Shown here: piece after piece, positions 16,676 to 24,849 of the stretch
How the letters are laid out: each line of letters opens with the position of its first letter
How positions within the stretch are numbered: the stretch's first letter is position 1
Assembly: GCF_004522235.1 (NCBI RefSeq)
Contig: NZ_SDLT01000010.1
Span: 127,948-191,947, forward strand
Direction of reading: 5' to 3'
Length of the DNA: 64,000 nucleotides
Origin: Amycolatopsis nivea
GTDB taxonomy: Bacteria; Actinomycetota; Actinomycetes; Mycobacteriales; Pseudonocardiaceae
Notes under the pieces: generated by a model
Database searches by the model: none
What the model was told of the DNA's origin: nothing
The model's input: the letters and a program-made list of their open reading frames with translations, nothing else
Translations under genes and position numbers: made by a program

Positions 16676-17527
16676 TCAGTCGCGGCGGGTGCGGAAGATC
16701 GCGGTGCCGGGGAAAAGCCTGCCGCGCAGCGGGCTCCACTGGCCCCAGGTGCGCGTGTGGCCCGCCGGCCATTCCGGCTCGACGAGGTCCTCCAGCGCGA
16801 AGCCCGACGCGTCGAGCGCGCGCACGTAGTCGCCGAGCGTGCGGTGGTATTCGACGTAGGTCGCCGTGCCGTCGTCGTCGACCTCGACATATGGCGTGCG
16901 GTCGAAGTACGGCTGGGTCGCGGTGAGCCCCTGCGGGCCGGGATCGTCCGGGAAGATCCACCGCATCGGGTGGGTCACCGAGAACACCCACGGCGCGCCG
17001 GGGCGCAGCACCCGGCGCACCTCGCCGAACACGGTCTCCAGCGACGGCACGAAGGGGAGCGCGCCGAACGCGGAGCACGCGATGTCGAAACTCGCCGCGG
17101 CGAACGGAAGCCGCTCGGCGTTCGCCTGCACGAGGGGGACCGCCGCGCCGGTGCGGGCGTTCCCTTCGCGGGCGTGCCGGAGCATGCCGCCGGACAGATC
17201 GGTGGCGACCGGTTCGGCCCCGGCGGCCGCGAGCCAGCGCGAGCACGCGGCCTGTCCGCAGCCGACTTCGAGCACCCGCTTGCCGCGCACGTCGCCGAGC
17301 AGCCGCGCCTCTTCCTCGCGCACGCCCTCCGGGCACCAGACGAAATCGGCGTCGCCGAGGAATCCGCCGTGGGTAGCCTGGTAGTCGTCGGCATCCGCGT
17401 CCCACCAGGCCAGATTCGCCGCTTCCGCCTCGTTCCCGGCGACTTCGCGATGGGCGACGCCGACCGTGCCGAGCCGTTCCTCGGCGCTCGCGTGGCGGTC
17501 CGCCGGGGCCGCGGCGGGCTCGGGCAT
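16676..17527 (-). CDS. Class I SAM-dependent methyltransferase
   Basis: 283 residues from an ATG preceded by GGAG. The Rossmann-fold motif I is VLEVGCGQAACS, with the acidic ribose-binding position VATDLSG, then ANAERLPFAAASFD and the post-motif VLRPGAPWVFSVTHP, as in the UbiE/Methyltransf_11 group. It is divergent from rpsA, a placement also seen in Streptomyces. The substrate is unknown. Confidence 0.88.
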   Translation of the reverse strand: MPEPAAAPADRHASAEERLGTVGVAHREVAGNEAEAANLAWWDADADDYQATHGGFLGDADFVWCPEGVREEEARLLGDVRGKRVLEVGCGQAACSRWLAAAGAEPVATDLSGGMLRHAREGNARTGAAVPLVQANAERLPFAAASFDIACSAFGALPFVPSLETVFGEVRRVLRPGAPWVFSVTHPMRWIFPDDPGPQGLTATQPYFDRTPYVEVDDDGTATYVEYHRTLGDYVRALDASGFALEDLVEPEWPAGHTRTWGQWSPLRGRLFPGTAIFRTRRD

Positions 17528-17626
17528 GCCGGTCTCCTCTCCCGGGTGCGGCCGGCTGGGCGCGGGGAATGCCCGGACCGGCGGAAACGTTGCGAGGAAG
17601 GTACCGGGAGCCGAGGGCGACCCTGA

Positions 17627-17656
17627 TTGTGTCCCCCGGACAGGCCCGCGTACGAT
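17627..17656 (+). promoter_or_regulatory. Probable rpsA promoter
   Basis: -35 TTGTGT (17627-17632), 18-bp spacer, -10 TACGAT (17651-17656). This would give a 5' leader of about 210 nt before rpsA. The leader (17665-17872) shows no ORF I trust; its length suggests post-transcriptional control, as known for S1 genes. Confidence 0.5.
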
Positions 17657-17872
17657 ACGTGTTAGCGCAGTGGGGTTCGCGCTGCCTGGGTGACTACCCA
17701 CCGGGGCCGCGCATCGTCAGCGGGTCATGCCGCGGTCGTTCACTGGTGGAACGTTTGGTCGCCGGACGTTTGAGCAGGGTCGTCGCATGCCGGTTGCGAG
17801 CCCGCCGCGTGCACTGCCGGTAGCCAACTTCACATCCACCTACGACACCCATCCACCGGAGCAACCCGCCTA

Positions 17873-19366
17873 ATGACCACCGACACCGCCACCGCCCCGA
17901 CCGCCCCGACCGGGGCCCCGCAGGTCGCCATCAACGACATCGGGTCGGAGGAAGACTTCCTCGCGGCTATCGACAAGACGATCAAGTACTTCAACGATGG
18001 GGACATCGTCGAGGGCACCATCGTCAAGGTCGACCGCGACGAGGTCCTGCTCGACATCGGGTACAAGACCGAGGGCGTCATCCCCTCGCGCGAGCTGTCC
18101 ATCAAGCACGATGTCGACCCGGCCGAGGTTGTCGCCGTCGGCGATGAGGTCGAAGCCCTCGTTCTCCAGAAGGAGGACAAGGAAGGCCGTCTGATCCTGT
18201 CCAAGAAGCGCGCGCAGTACGAGCGCGCCTGGGGCACGATCGAGGAGCTCAAGGAGAAAGACGAGCCCGTCAAGGGCACCGTCATCGAGGTCGTCAAGGG
18301 CGGCCTCATCCTGGACATCGGCCTGCGCGGCTTCCTGCCCGCGTCGCTGGTCGAGATGCGCCGGGTGCGCGACCTGCAGCCCTACGTGGGCCGCGAGCTC
18401 GAGGCGAAGATCATCGAGCTGGACAAGAACCGCAACAACGTGGTCCTGTCCCGCCGCGCCTACCTCGAGCAGACCCAGTCCGAGGTGCGCAGCGAGTTCC
18501 TCAACGCGCTCGCCAAGGGCCAGGTCCGCAAGGGCGTCGTGTCCTCCATCGTCAACTTCGGCGCCTTCGTGGACCTGGGCGGCGTCGACGGCCTGGTGCA
18601 CGTCTCCGAGCTGTCCTGGAAGCACATCGACCACCCGTCCGAGGTCGTCGAGGTCGGCCAGGAGGTCACGGTCGAGGTCCTGGACGTCGACATGGACCGC
18701 GAGCGCGTCTCGCTGTCGCTGAAGGCGACCCAGGAAGACCCGTGGCGCCAGTTCGCCCGCACCCACGCGATCGGCCAGATCGTGCCGGGCAAGGTCACCA
18801 AGCTGGTTCCGTTCGGTGCGTTCGTGCGCGTCGAAGAGGGCATCGAGGGCCTGGTGCACATCTCCGAGCTGGCCGAGCGCCACGTGGAGATCCCGGAGCA
18901 GGTCGTCCAGGTCAACGGCGACGTCATGGTCAAGGTCATCGACATCGACCTCGAGCGCCGCCGCATCTCGCTGTCGCTGAAGCAGGCGAACGAGGGCGTC
19001 ACGCCGGAGACCGAGTTCGACCCCACCCAGTACGGCATGGCCGCCGAGTACGACGCCGAGGGCAACTACATCTACCCCGAAGGCTTCGACCCGGACACGC
19101 AGGAGTGGCAGGAAGGCTTCGACAAGCAGCGCGAGGAGTGGGAGCGGCAGTACGCCGAGGCCCACACGCGCTACGAGGCGCACATGGCCCAGGTCAAGAA
19201 GGCCGCCGAGGCCGACGCCGAAGCCGCTGCCGACGCTGCCACCGGCATCGAGGGCGGCGACCAGAGCTACACCTCGTCCGCCCCGGTCGAGGCGAAGAGC
19301 GGCGGCACGCTCGCCAGCGACGAGCAGCTCGCGGCCCTGCGCGAGAAGCTGTCGGGCGGCGCGTGA
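17873..19366 (+). CDS. rpsA: 30S ribosomal protein S1
   Basis: 497 residues with four S1 RNA-binding repeats (about 37-105, 123-187, 208-276 and 293-361), each ending in a VDxxxxRxxLSxK-type strand such as DVDMDRERVSLSLKATQ and DIDLERRRISLSLKQAN. The acidic/Ala-rich C-terminal tail of about 130 residues is typical of actinobacterial S1. Essential for translation initiation on structured messages. ATG 17873 with GGAG 11 nt upstream. Synteny with polA and coaE matches Rv1630. A strong terminator follows. Confidence 0.98.
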   Translation: MTTDTATAPTAPTGAPQVAINDIGSEEDFLAAIDKTIKYFNDGDIVEGTIVKVDRDEVLLDIGYKTEGVIPSRELSIKHDVDPAEVVAVGDEVEALVLQKEDKEGRLILSKKRAQYERAWGTIEELKEKDEPVKGTVIEVVKGGLILDIGLRGFLPASLVEMRRVRDLQPYVGRELEAKIIELDKNRNNVVLSRRAYLEQTQSEVRSEFLNALAKGQVRKGVVSSIVNFGAFVDLGGVDGLVHVSELSWKHIDHPSEVVEVGQEVTVEVLDVDMDRERVSLSLKATQEDPWRQFARTHAIGQIVPGKVTKLVPFGAFVRVEEGIEGLVHISELAERHVEIPEQVVQVNGDVMVKVIDIDLERRRISLSLKQANEGVTPETEFDPTQYGMAAEYDAEGNYIYPEGFDPDTQEWQEGFDKQREEWERQYAEAHTRYEAHMAQVKKAAEADAEAAADAATGIEGGDQSYTSSAPVEAKSGGTLASDEQLAALREKLSGGA

Positions 19367-19394
19367 GCGACTGACTCGCTGAGTCTCTGACAAG

Positions 19395-19434
19395 TTCGGC
19401 CCCGGTCCTGGTGGACCGGGGCCGAATTGTTTTT
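19395..19434 (+). terminator. Intrinsic terminator of rpsA
   Basis: A 14-bp perfect stem (19395-19408 with 19413-19426, core GGCCCCGGTCC) with loop TGGT, followed by TTGTTTTT. The best intrinsic terminator in the window. Confidence 0.92.
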
Positions 19435-19624
19435 CTGGGTCTTGGGGCTGGCCGCAGTGCTGCGGGACGACGTTGGGCCTCGCGGCGAAATCGGCGAATC
19501 TCGTACGCGGCACATCCCGACCGCAGCGCGGGCCCGGAGGCGTTGTCGTGCGCCGAAGGCTCGAACACCGGGTCGCGGGCGTCTGCCCGGGCTGTTCTCC
19601 GAGGCTCGACGCACCGGGCGCGGG

Positions 19625-20251
19625 TCAGTTGCGCAGCCCGAGCCCGTCGATCGTCGCGTGGACTCCCCGGCGGTAGATGGTTTCGTGCGCGGATTCGTCC
19701 GAGCTGAGGAACCAGTCGTCGAGCGGGCTTTGCGAGCGGATCGTCAGCTCGACGCTCACCAGTCCGTGCATCGAGGTCCAGAGCAGGTAGCCGCATTCCT
19801 GCGCGACGACGTCCGGCGGGCAGACCCGGTCGATTTTCGCGACGAACTCGGCGAAACTCGTGCGCAGCACTCCCGACCGCAGCGCCGGGTCGGGGTCGTA
19901 GTCGTGCACCGAGCGCTCGAACATCAGGCCGTAGCGGGCCGGGCTCTCCAGGGCGAACCGGCGGTAGGCGAGGGCGACCTCGACCAGCTCGGCGATCCCG
20001 TCGTCCTGCGGAACGGTGCGCAGTTCCTCGCCCAGCAGGTCGAAAGCCCGTTCGTACAAGGCGTCTAGCAGGCCGGTGCGGCCGCCGAAGCGCGTGTACA
20101 CCGTGATCGTGGACGCCCCGGCTTGTTCGGCCACCGCGCGCACGGTCAATCCGGCGACGCCTCGTTCGCTGAGGACGGTCAAAGCCGCGTCGAGGAACCG
20201 GCCGCGGTTGTGCTGCTCCGCCGGCCGTGTCGAGAGATGCCGGGTGGCCAT
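19625..20251 (-). CDS. TetR-family transcriptional regulator
   Basis: 208 residues. The helix-turn-helix is at about 30-50 (LTVRAVAEQAGASTITVYTRF) in a standard TetR N terminus. The C-terminal domain belongs to the TetR_C_33/WHG-like type (ARYGLMFERSV, LWTSMHGLVSVEL). The ATG at 20251 follows GGGGGTGGGAG. It is divergent from the OsmC gene across 158 bp containing the inverted repeat GGGAAC-3-GTTCCC, so control of osmC and itself is likely but unproven. Confidence 0.9.
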   Translation of the reverse strand: MATRHLSTRPAEQHNRGRFLDAALTVLSERGVAGLTVRAVAEQAGASTITVYTRFGGRTGLLDALYERAFDLLGEELRTVPQDDGIAELVEVALAYRRFALESPARYGLMFERSVHDYDPDPALRSGVLRTSFAEFVAKIDRVCPPDVVAQECGYLLWTSMHGLVSVELTIRSQSPLDDWFLSSDESAHETIYRRGVHATIDGLGLRN

Positions 20252-20331
20252 CTCCCACCCCCTTTTGCCCGTGCTCCGCGGGAAGCGCGTCCGCTTCTCG
20301 CAAGCAGAAGATACGATATTCACGGCTTCTT

Positions 20332-20346
20332 GGGAACGTCGTTCCC
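20332..20346. promoter_or_regulatory. Candidate TetR operator
   Basis: GGGAACGTCGTTCCC, perfect 6-bp arms around 3 nt, between the divergent tetR and osmC genes. An AT-richer promoter-like patch (ATACGATATT) is immediately upstream. Confidence 0.4.
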
Positions 20347-20409
20347 GGACCGTCCACAAGCGACCGCCCGGACCGGGCGGGCGGTGCCGAGCAGAAGGAA
20401 TCCCTCCCC

Positions 20410-20850
20410 ATGACCCAGCCGGAACCCGGCATTGTCGTCGTCACCGATGCCGGGAGCGGCCGCTATGCACAGCGCGTCACGACCGCGGGCCACGAATTCC
20501 TCGCCGACGAACCGGAGAGCGTGGGCGGCGCGGACGCCGGTCCCACACCGTACGACCTCCTGCTGTCCGCGCTCGGCACCTGCACCTCGATGACGCTGCG
20601 GATGTACGCCGACCGCAAGGGGATCCCGCTGACCCGCACGACCGTCCGGCTCCGGCACGACCGCGTGCACGCCCGCGACTGCGAACGCTGCGAGACCGAG
20701 GTCGGGCTGATCAGCCGGATCACCCGGGAAATCTCCCTGGAAGGCGACCTCGACGACGCCCAGCGCGCACGGCTGCTGGAGATCGCGGACAAATGCCCGG
20801 TGCACCGCACGCTGAGCCACGAGATCGCGATCGAAACCCACGCGGTCTGA
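20410..20850 (+). CDS. OsmC/Ohr-family peroxiredoxin-like protein
   Basis: 146 residues with the two redox cysteines of the OsmC/YhfA family: C58 in SALGTCTSMTLRMYA and C129 in ADKCPVHRTL. An extra CxxC (C91, C94) is present. It is expected to reduce organic hydroperoxides in the cytoplasm. The start ATG 20410 is preceded by GAAGGAA. Divergent from a TetR regulator that may sense oxidants. Confidence 0.9.
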   Translation: MTQPEPGIVVVTDAGSGRYAQRVTTAGHEFLADEPESVGGADAGPTPYDLLLSALGTCTSMTLRMYADRKGIPLTRTTVRLRHDRVHARDCERCETEVGLISRITREISLEGDLDDAQRARLLEIADKCPVHRTLSHEIAIETHAV

Positions 20851-20863
20851 CCCCGATCGGTCT

Positions 20864-20911
20864 GTGAAGGGCTCCTTGAGGGATTCAGAGTCCCTCGGGG
20901 GAGTCCTTCAC
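20864..20911. repeat. Intergenic palindromic repeat, family A'
   Basis: GTGAAGG (20864-20870) pairs with CCTTCAC (20905-20911), with inner TGAGGGA/TCCCTC arms. Located 13 bp after the osmC stop. Confidence 0.65.
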
Positions 20912-21010
20912 GGACTTCAGCACCAACGCCGAGGACTCAAGCAGAGCCTTGCGGGCACAGCTGAAGCGTGTCCGCCCAGGCCGACGCGGGTGGCGTGAGC
21001 GAGGTTCGTC

Positions 21011-21059
21011 CGTGAGGGCCACCCTGAGGGAATCAGAGTCCCTCAGGGTTCCCCTCACG
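21011..21059. repeat. Intergenic palindromic repeat, family A
   Basis: CGTGAGGG (21011-21018) with CCCTCACG (21052-21059); inner ACCCTGAGG (21021-21029) with CCTCAGGGT (21041-21049). It shares the loop sequence GAATCAGAGT with the element at 103-159. Confidence 0.75.
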
Positions 21060-21130
21060 TACTCGCCGTATTGCGCCGAGGTTGACGTCCTTCGTCGGTA
21101 CCTCGCGGACCCTGTCGTGAGAGCGGCGGG

Positions 21131-21352
21131 TCAGGCGCGTTCCAGCGAAACCGAGGGGACCCAAGCGTGTTCGAGCGCGGCTTCGCGGGCGCGGCGGCGG
21201 AGGCCGGCCAGGCTGTGCTTCGCGGGCACGAGCAGCGCGCTGAACCACGTGCGCCGGTACTCCGCTAGTGCGTCCGAGACCTGGCGATAGGAGACGCAGT
21301 GCACCAGACCCGGGGTGCCGAGCCGGTGCTTCCCGACGTGCTTCTCCGCCAT
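21131..21352 (-). CDS. Small hypothetical protein, 73 residues
   Basis: From ATG 21352 with GGAGGAAC just upstream (MAEKHVGKHRLGTPGLV...). Nearly all codons end in G or C, as in neighbouring genes, which supports coding. Basic, no TM or known motif; the middle (SYRQVSDALAEYRRTWFSALL) is probably helical. I do not recognise the family. Confidence 0.6.
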   Translation of the reverse strand: MAEKHVGKHRLGTPGLVHCVSYRQVSDALAEYRRTWFSALLVPAKHSLAGLRRRAREAALEHAWVPSVSLERA

Positions 21353-21643
21353 TGTTCCTCCGTGTGGGCGACCCTTCCGCCGCGCACGGTACGCACTCGA
21401 CCCGCGAAAACAGCGCAAGCACGCGGCGTGTCACCCACATCAGTTCGGCTACGCCCGAAAAAGTGCTTGCGTTTGCGCGGAGGGTGTGCGGGTACGTGTG
21501 CGATTGCACGTGCAGGGCATCCGGTGTCGCCTGAGCGGGTGACGGCGGGGCTCATTGCGCATCCGGCCGCGAGCGGAGCGACGCCTCGGTGCGGCGAAGT
21601 CGTCCGGCCGTGGCGGTGGTCGGATGGCCGACAATCGGCACAG
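21353..21643. other. Intergenic region before coaE
   Basis: No recognisable gene. It holds a short hairpin (ACGTG...CACGT around 21491-21511) and TACCGT (minus strand, near 21390) that could serve the small hypothetical gene. Confidence 0.35.
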
Positions 21644-21649
21644 TAGGGT
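21644..21649 (+). promoter_or_regulatory. Leaderless -10 box (TAGGGT) for coaE
   Basis: TAGGGT, 6 nt, then ATG at 21656. It selects that ATG over the GTG at 21650. Confidence 0.6.
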
Positions 21650-21655
21650 GTGGCC

Positions 21656-22840
21656 ATGCTGCGAGTGGGCCTGACGGGCGGGATCGGTGCTGGGAAGTCG
21701 ACGGTGGCGAACCGGCTGGCTGAACACGGGGCCGTCGTCATCGACTCCGACCGCATCGCGCGCGAAGTCGTCGAGCCGGGCACGCCCGGGCTTGCCGCGC
21801 TGGCCGAGGCGTTCGGCGGGGAAATCCTCGCCGAGGACGGTTCGCTGGACCGTCCCGCGCTCGCCGCGCGCGCGTTCGCGGACGACGAATCGCGCAGGCG
21901 GCTGAACTCGATCGTGCACCCGCTGGTCGGGCAGCGCACCGGCGAGCTGATGGCCGCGGCCGCGGACGACGCGGTGGTGGTGCACGACGTGCCGCTGCTC
22001 GTGGAGAACGACCTCGCGCCCGCGTATCACCTGGTGCTGGTGGTCGACGCGCCGGTGGAGGTGCGGGTGCGCCGGCTGGTCGAGGTGCGCGGCATGCCCG
22101 AGGCCGACGCGCGGGCGCGGATCCGGGCGCAGGCAGCGGAGGAGCAGCGGCGCGCCGTCGCGGATGTGTGGCTCGACAACGGCGGCACGCCGGACGTCGT
22201 GCTCGCCGAAGTGGACGCGTTGTGGGCGGACCGGCTGGTGCCGTTCGAGGCGAACCTCCGGCTGCGCAAACCGCGTCCGCCCGCCTCGCCGGTGATCTCG
22301 CCGTACGACTCGAGCTGGCCGTTGCAGGCCGAACGCCGGCTGGCGCGGCTGCGGCAGATCGCGGGTTCGCGACTGGTGCGCGCGGACCACATCGGATCCA
22401 CCGCGGTGCCGGGCCTGCTCGCCAAGGACGTCCTCGACCTGCAGCTCACAGTGTCCTCTTTGGACGATGCGGACGCACTCGCCGAGGCGCTCGCCGACGC
22501 CGGTTTCCCGCGCCGCGAAGGCGAATGGTGGGACGACCCGCAGGGCGGCGACGGGAAGTGGCTCAAGCGGTTCCACCAGAGCGCCGACCCGAAGCGGCCG
22601 GTCAACCTGCACGTACGGTCCACCGAAACCCCGGCGTGGCGGCTCGCGCTGCTGTTCCGCGACTGGATCCGCGCGCACCCGGACGAGCGCGACAGCTACG
22701 CCCAGGTGAAGGAAGAGCTGGCGCGCAAGCATTCCGCGGACGGCACGGTCGAGCAGTACGCGGAAGAGAAGCAGGGCTGGGTCAACGAGGCGTTCGTGCG
22801 CGCGGAGAAGTGGGCTGGGCGAAGCGGCTGGAAGCCGTGA
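21656..22840 (+). CDS. coaE: Dephospho-CoA kinase fused to GrpB/UPF0157 domain
   Basis: 394 residues. The N-terminal half is dephospho-CoA kinase, the last step of CoA synthesis: P-loop GGIGAGKS (8-15), [13 protein letters not shown], and the lid region [14 protein letters not shown]. The C-terminal half (from about 215) is a GrpB/UPF0157 nucleotidyltransferase-like domain ([31 protein letters not shown]). The same fusion is known in mycobacterial CoaE (Rv1631), where the extra domain aids folding. A second copy of the P-loop motif is not present. Confidence 0.96.
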   Translation: MLRVGLTGGIGAGKSTVANRLAEHGAVVIDSDRIAREVVEPGTPGLAALAEAFGGEILAEDGSLDRPALAARAFADDESRRRLNSIVHPLVGQRTGELMAAAADDAVVVHDVPLLVENDLAPAYHLVLVVDAPVEVRVRRLVEVRGMPEADARARIRAQAAEEQRRAVADVWLDNGGTPDVVLAEVDALWADRLVPFEANLRLRKPRPPASPVISPYDSSWPLQAERRLARLRQIAGSRLVRADHIGSTAVPGLLAKDVLDLQLTVSSLDDADALAEALADAGFPRREGEWWDDPQGGDGKWLKRFHQSADPKRPVNLHVRSTETPAWRLALLFRDWIRAHPDERDSYAQVKEELARKHSADGTVEQYAEEKQGWVNEAFVRAEKWAGRSGWKP

Positions 22841-22877
22841 GCCGGAAAACCGGATGCGGTCCCGCCGGGTGCGGGGT

Positions 22878-22883
22878 TACCGT
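22878..22883 (+). promoter_or_regulatory. Leaderless -10 box (TACCGT) for the Thr leader peptide
   Basis: TACCGT, 7 nt, then GTG at 22891, the start of a 16-codon ORF. The spacing is identical to other leaderless starts in this window. Confidence 0.55.
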
Positions 22884-22890
22884 TCGCGCC

Positions 22891-22941
22891 GTGATGCGCG
22901 CCCAGTCCACGACGACGCCGGATCCCGTCCCGGCGCGCTGA
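22891..22941 (+). CDS. Putative attenuator leader peptide with three consecutive Thr codons
   Basis: A 16-codon ORF encoding MMRAQSTTTPDPVPAR. Codons 7-9 (22909-22917) are ACG ACG ACG. It begins 7 nt after a -10 box (leaderless) and stops 13 nt before a 10-bp GC hairpin (22955-22978), which in turn lies 39 bp before a threonyl-tRNA synthetase-like gene. Runs of the cognate codon in a short ORF before a hairpin are the hallmark of ribosome-mediated attenuation. A low level of charged tRNA-Thr would stall the ribosome on the ACG run and favour readthrough into the synthetase gene. The geometry is seen directly; the mechanism is inferred. Confidence 0.6.
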   Translation: MMRAQSTTTPDPVPAR

Positions 22942-22954
22942 ACACTGCCATTCG

Positions 22955-22978
22955 AGCCCGGGGCGAGCGCCCCGGGCT
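22955..22978 (+). terminator. Attenuator or terminator hairpin upstream of the ThrRS-like gene
   Basis: AGCCCGGGGC (22955-22964) and GCCCCGGGCT (22969-22978) form a perfect 10-bp stem with loop GAGC. There is no long T tract (TTCGTCGT follows). A competing CCCGG near 22928-22933 could pair with the right arm as an antiterminator. It could alternatively be just the coaE terminator. Confidence 0.55.
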
Positions 22979-23017
22979 TCGTCGTGCGCTCGCCTCGCCT
23001 TCCGTGAGGAGACCGCC

Positions 23018-24226
23018 ATGCCTGACCACCGCAAACTCGGCCGCGAACTCGGCCTGTTCGGCAGCGACCCGCTGATCGGGGCGGGACTGCCGTATCTGCT
23101 GCCCGACGGCGCCGCCGTACGGCACGTGCTGGAGGAGTACGTCCGCGAGATCGAACGCCGGGCCGGCTACCGGCACGTGGCGTCGCCGGTGCTGGGGAAA
23201 CGCGAGCTGTACGAGCTTTCCGGCCACTGGGCGCATTACCGCGACGACATGTTCCCGCCGATGGATCTCGGCGGCGAGCAGATCGTGCTGCGGCCGAGCC
23301 TGTGCCCGCACCACGCGCTGATCTACCGTTCCCGCGCCCGCAGCCACCGCGAACTGCCGCTGCGGCTGGCCGAGCTCGGCGGGATGTACCGCGCCGAACT
23401 GTCCGGCGTCCTCGGCGGGCTCAGCCGGGTGCGGGCGATCCAGTTGAACGACGCGCACATTTTCTGCCTTCCCGAGCAGGTCGGCGCGGAAGTGCGGGGC
23501 GCGCTCGCGCTGATCCGCCGCGTGTACCGGGACCTTGGCTTGAAACCCGCGCGCTACCGCCTTTCCTTGCCGGACAACCGCGGCAAGTACGCCGGTGCGG
23601 CCGACGCGTGGGAGCAGGCGGCCGAGGTGCTCGTCGACGCGCTCGACGGCATCGAGTACGAACGCGGTCCCGGCGAGGCGGCGTTCTACGGCCCGAAGAT
23701 CGACATCCAGATCGCCGACAGTTCCGGCCGCGAATCGACCCTGTCCACCGTGCAGGTCGACCTGCACCAGCCGGAGCAGTTCGGGCTCGAATACGTCGGC
23801 CCGGACGGCCGCACGCACCGGCCGGTACTAGTGCACCGCGCGGTGCTCGGCAGCCTCGAACGCGTGCTGGCACAACTGATCGAGGAACACGGCGGTGCGT
23901 TCCCGCTGTGGCTGGCACCGGTACAGGTGGCGGTGCTTCCGGTTGGCGACGCGGAACTTCCGGCGGCCGAAGCGGTCGCGGAGGAGGCGATGGACGCCGG
24001 GTTGCGCGCCGAGGTCGTCCCGGCGGACCGGGGGAGCCTGGGCGCGCGGATCCGGGACCGGCGGCTGGTGCCGTACCAGGCGGTACTCGGCCCGCGGGAG
24101 GCTGCGGAGGGGCTGATCGCGCCTCGGCTACGGGACGGCCGGAAGCTGGATCCGTTGCGGGGGAAGGAGTTCGTGGCCGCAGTGGTGGCCCAGGTGGCGT
24201 CCCGCAGCAGCGAACTGTGGGGTTAG
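23018..24226 (+). CDS. Short threonyl-tRNA synthetase paralogue lacking TGS and editing domains
   Basis: 402 residues against about 640-690 for ordinary bacterial ThrRS. It starts directly at the class II catalytic domain, with no TGS or N2 editing domain. Motif 2 region RLAELGGMYRAELSGVLGGL is intact. The three zinc/substrate ligands are present: C96 (RPSLCPHH), H147 (NDAHIFC) and H273 (LVHRAVLGS). The C-terminal anticodon-binding domain (WLAPVQVAVLPVGD onward) is complete. ATG 23018 has GAGGAG upstream. It probably charges tRNA-Thr or activates Thr for another use, and may be a stress-induced or inhibitor-resistant copy; this is inferred from the Thr leader. It overlaps the convergent response regulator by 4 bp. 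Confidence 0.88.
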   Translation: MPDHRKLGRELGLFGSDPLIGAGLPYLLPDGAAVRHVLEEYVREIERRAGYRHVASPVLGKRELYELSGHWAHYRDDMFPPMDLGGEQIVLRPSLCPHHALIYRSRARSHRELPLRLAELGGMYRAELSGVLGGLSRVRAIQLNDAHIFCLPEQVGAEVRGALALIRRVYRDLGLKPARYRLSLPDNRGKYAGAADAWEQAAEVLVDALDGIEYERGPGEAAFYGPKIDIQIADSSGRESTLSTVQVDLHQPEQFGLEYVGPDGRTHRPVLVHRAVLGSLERVLAQLIEEHGGAFPLWLAPVQVAVLPVGDAELPAAEAVAEEAMDAGLRAEVVPADRGSLGARIRDRRLVPYQAVLGPREAAEGLIAPRLRDGRKLDPLRGKEFVAAVVAQVASRSSELWG

Positions 24227-24849
24227 GAGCCGATCAACCCGCGCTCGAAAGCCACCGCCACCGCCGCCGCGCGGTCCTTCACGCCGAGTTTCGCGTACGC
24301 GTGCAGCAGGTGCGTCTTCACCGTCGCCTCGCTGATGAACAGCTTCTTCGCCGCTTCCTTGTTCGTCGACCCGCGCGCGACGAGGTTCAGCACCTCGATT
24401 TCCCGCTGCGACAAGGGTTCCTGGGCCGGTGCGCGCATCTGGCCCATGATCCGGCTCGCGACCGCGGGGGAGAGGACTGCCTCGCCGCGGGCGGCGGCGC
24501 GGACGGCGCGGAACAGTTCCTCGCGCGGCGAATCCTTCAGCAGATAGCCGGTCGCGCCCGCTTCGATCGCGGGCAGCACGTCGGAATCCGTGTCGTACGT
24601 GGTCAGCACGAGCACGCGCGCCGGGTTGCCGAGGCGGGCGAGCTCGGTGATCGCGGCGACGCCGTCGGTTCCGGGCATCCGCAGGTCCATCAGCACGACG
24701 TCCGGGCGAAGGGCCTCGGCGAGCGTGACCGCCTCGGCTCCGTGCGCGGCCTCGCCCAGCACCTCGAAGCCGCGTTCGCCGGTGAAGATGCCGCGCAGCC
24801 CGTCCCGGACGATCGGGTGGTCGTCGGCGATGAGCAGCGTGATGGTCAT
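24223..24849 (-). CDS. NarL/LuxR-family response regulator
   Basis: 208 residues. The receiver domain has D9-D10 and phosphoacceptor D55 (VVLMDLRMPG), T at LVLTTY and K at LLKDSPREEL. The LuxR-type helix-turn-helix is at about 145-205 (LSQREIEVLNLVARGSTNKEAAKKLFISEATVKTHLLH). ATG 24849 overlaps the stop of the histidine kinase gene (ATGA), so the pair is coupled. It is the last gene of a minus-strand run that begins with an ABC exporter, and may regulate that operon. Confidence 0.95.
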   Translation of the reverse strand: MTITLLIADDHPIVRDGLRGIFTGERGFEVLGEAAHGAEAVTLAEALRPDVVLMDLRMPGTDGVAAITELARLGNPARVLVLTTYDTDSDVLPAIEAGATGYLLKDSPREELFRAVRAAARGEAVLSPAVASRIMGQMRAPAQEPLSQREIEVLNLVARGSTNKEAAKKLFISEATVKTHLLHAYAKLGVKDRAAAVAVAFERGLIGS

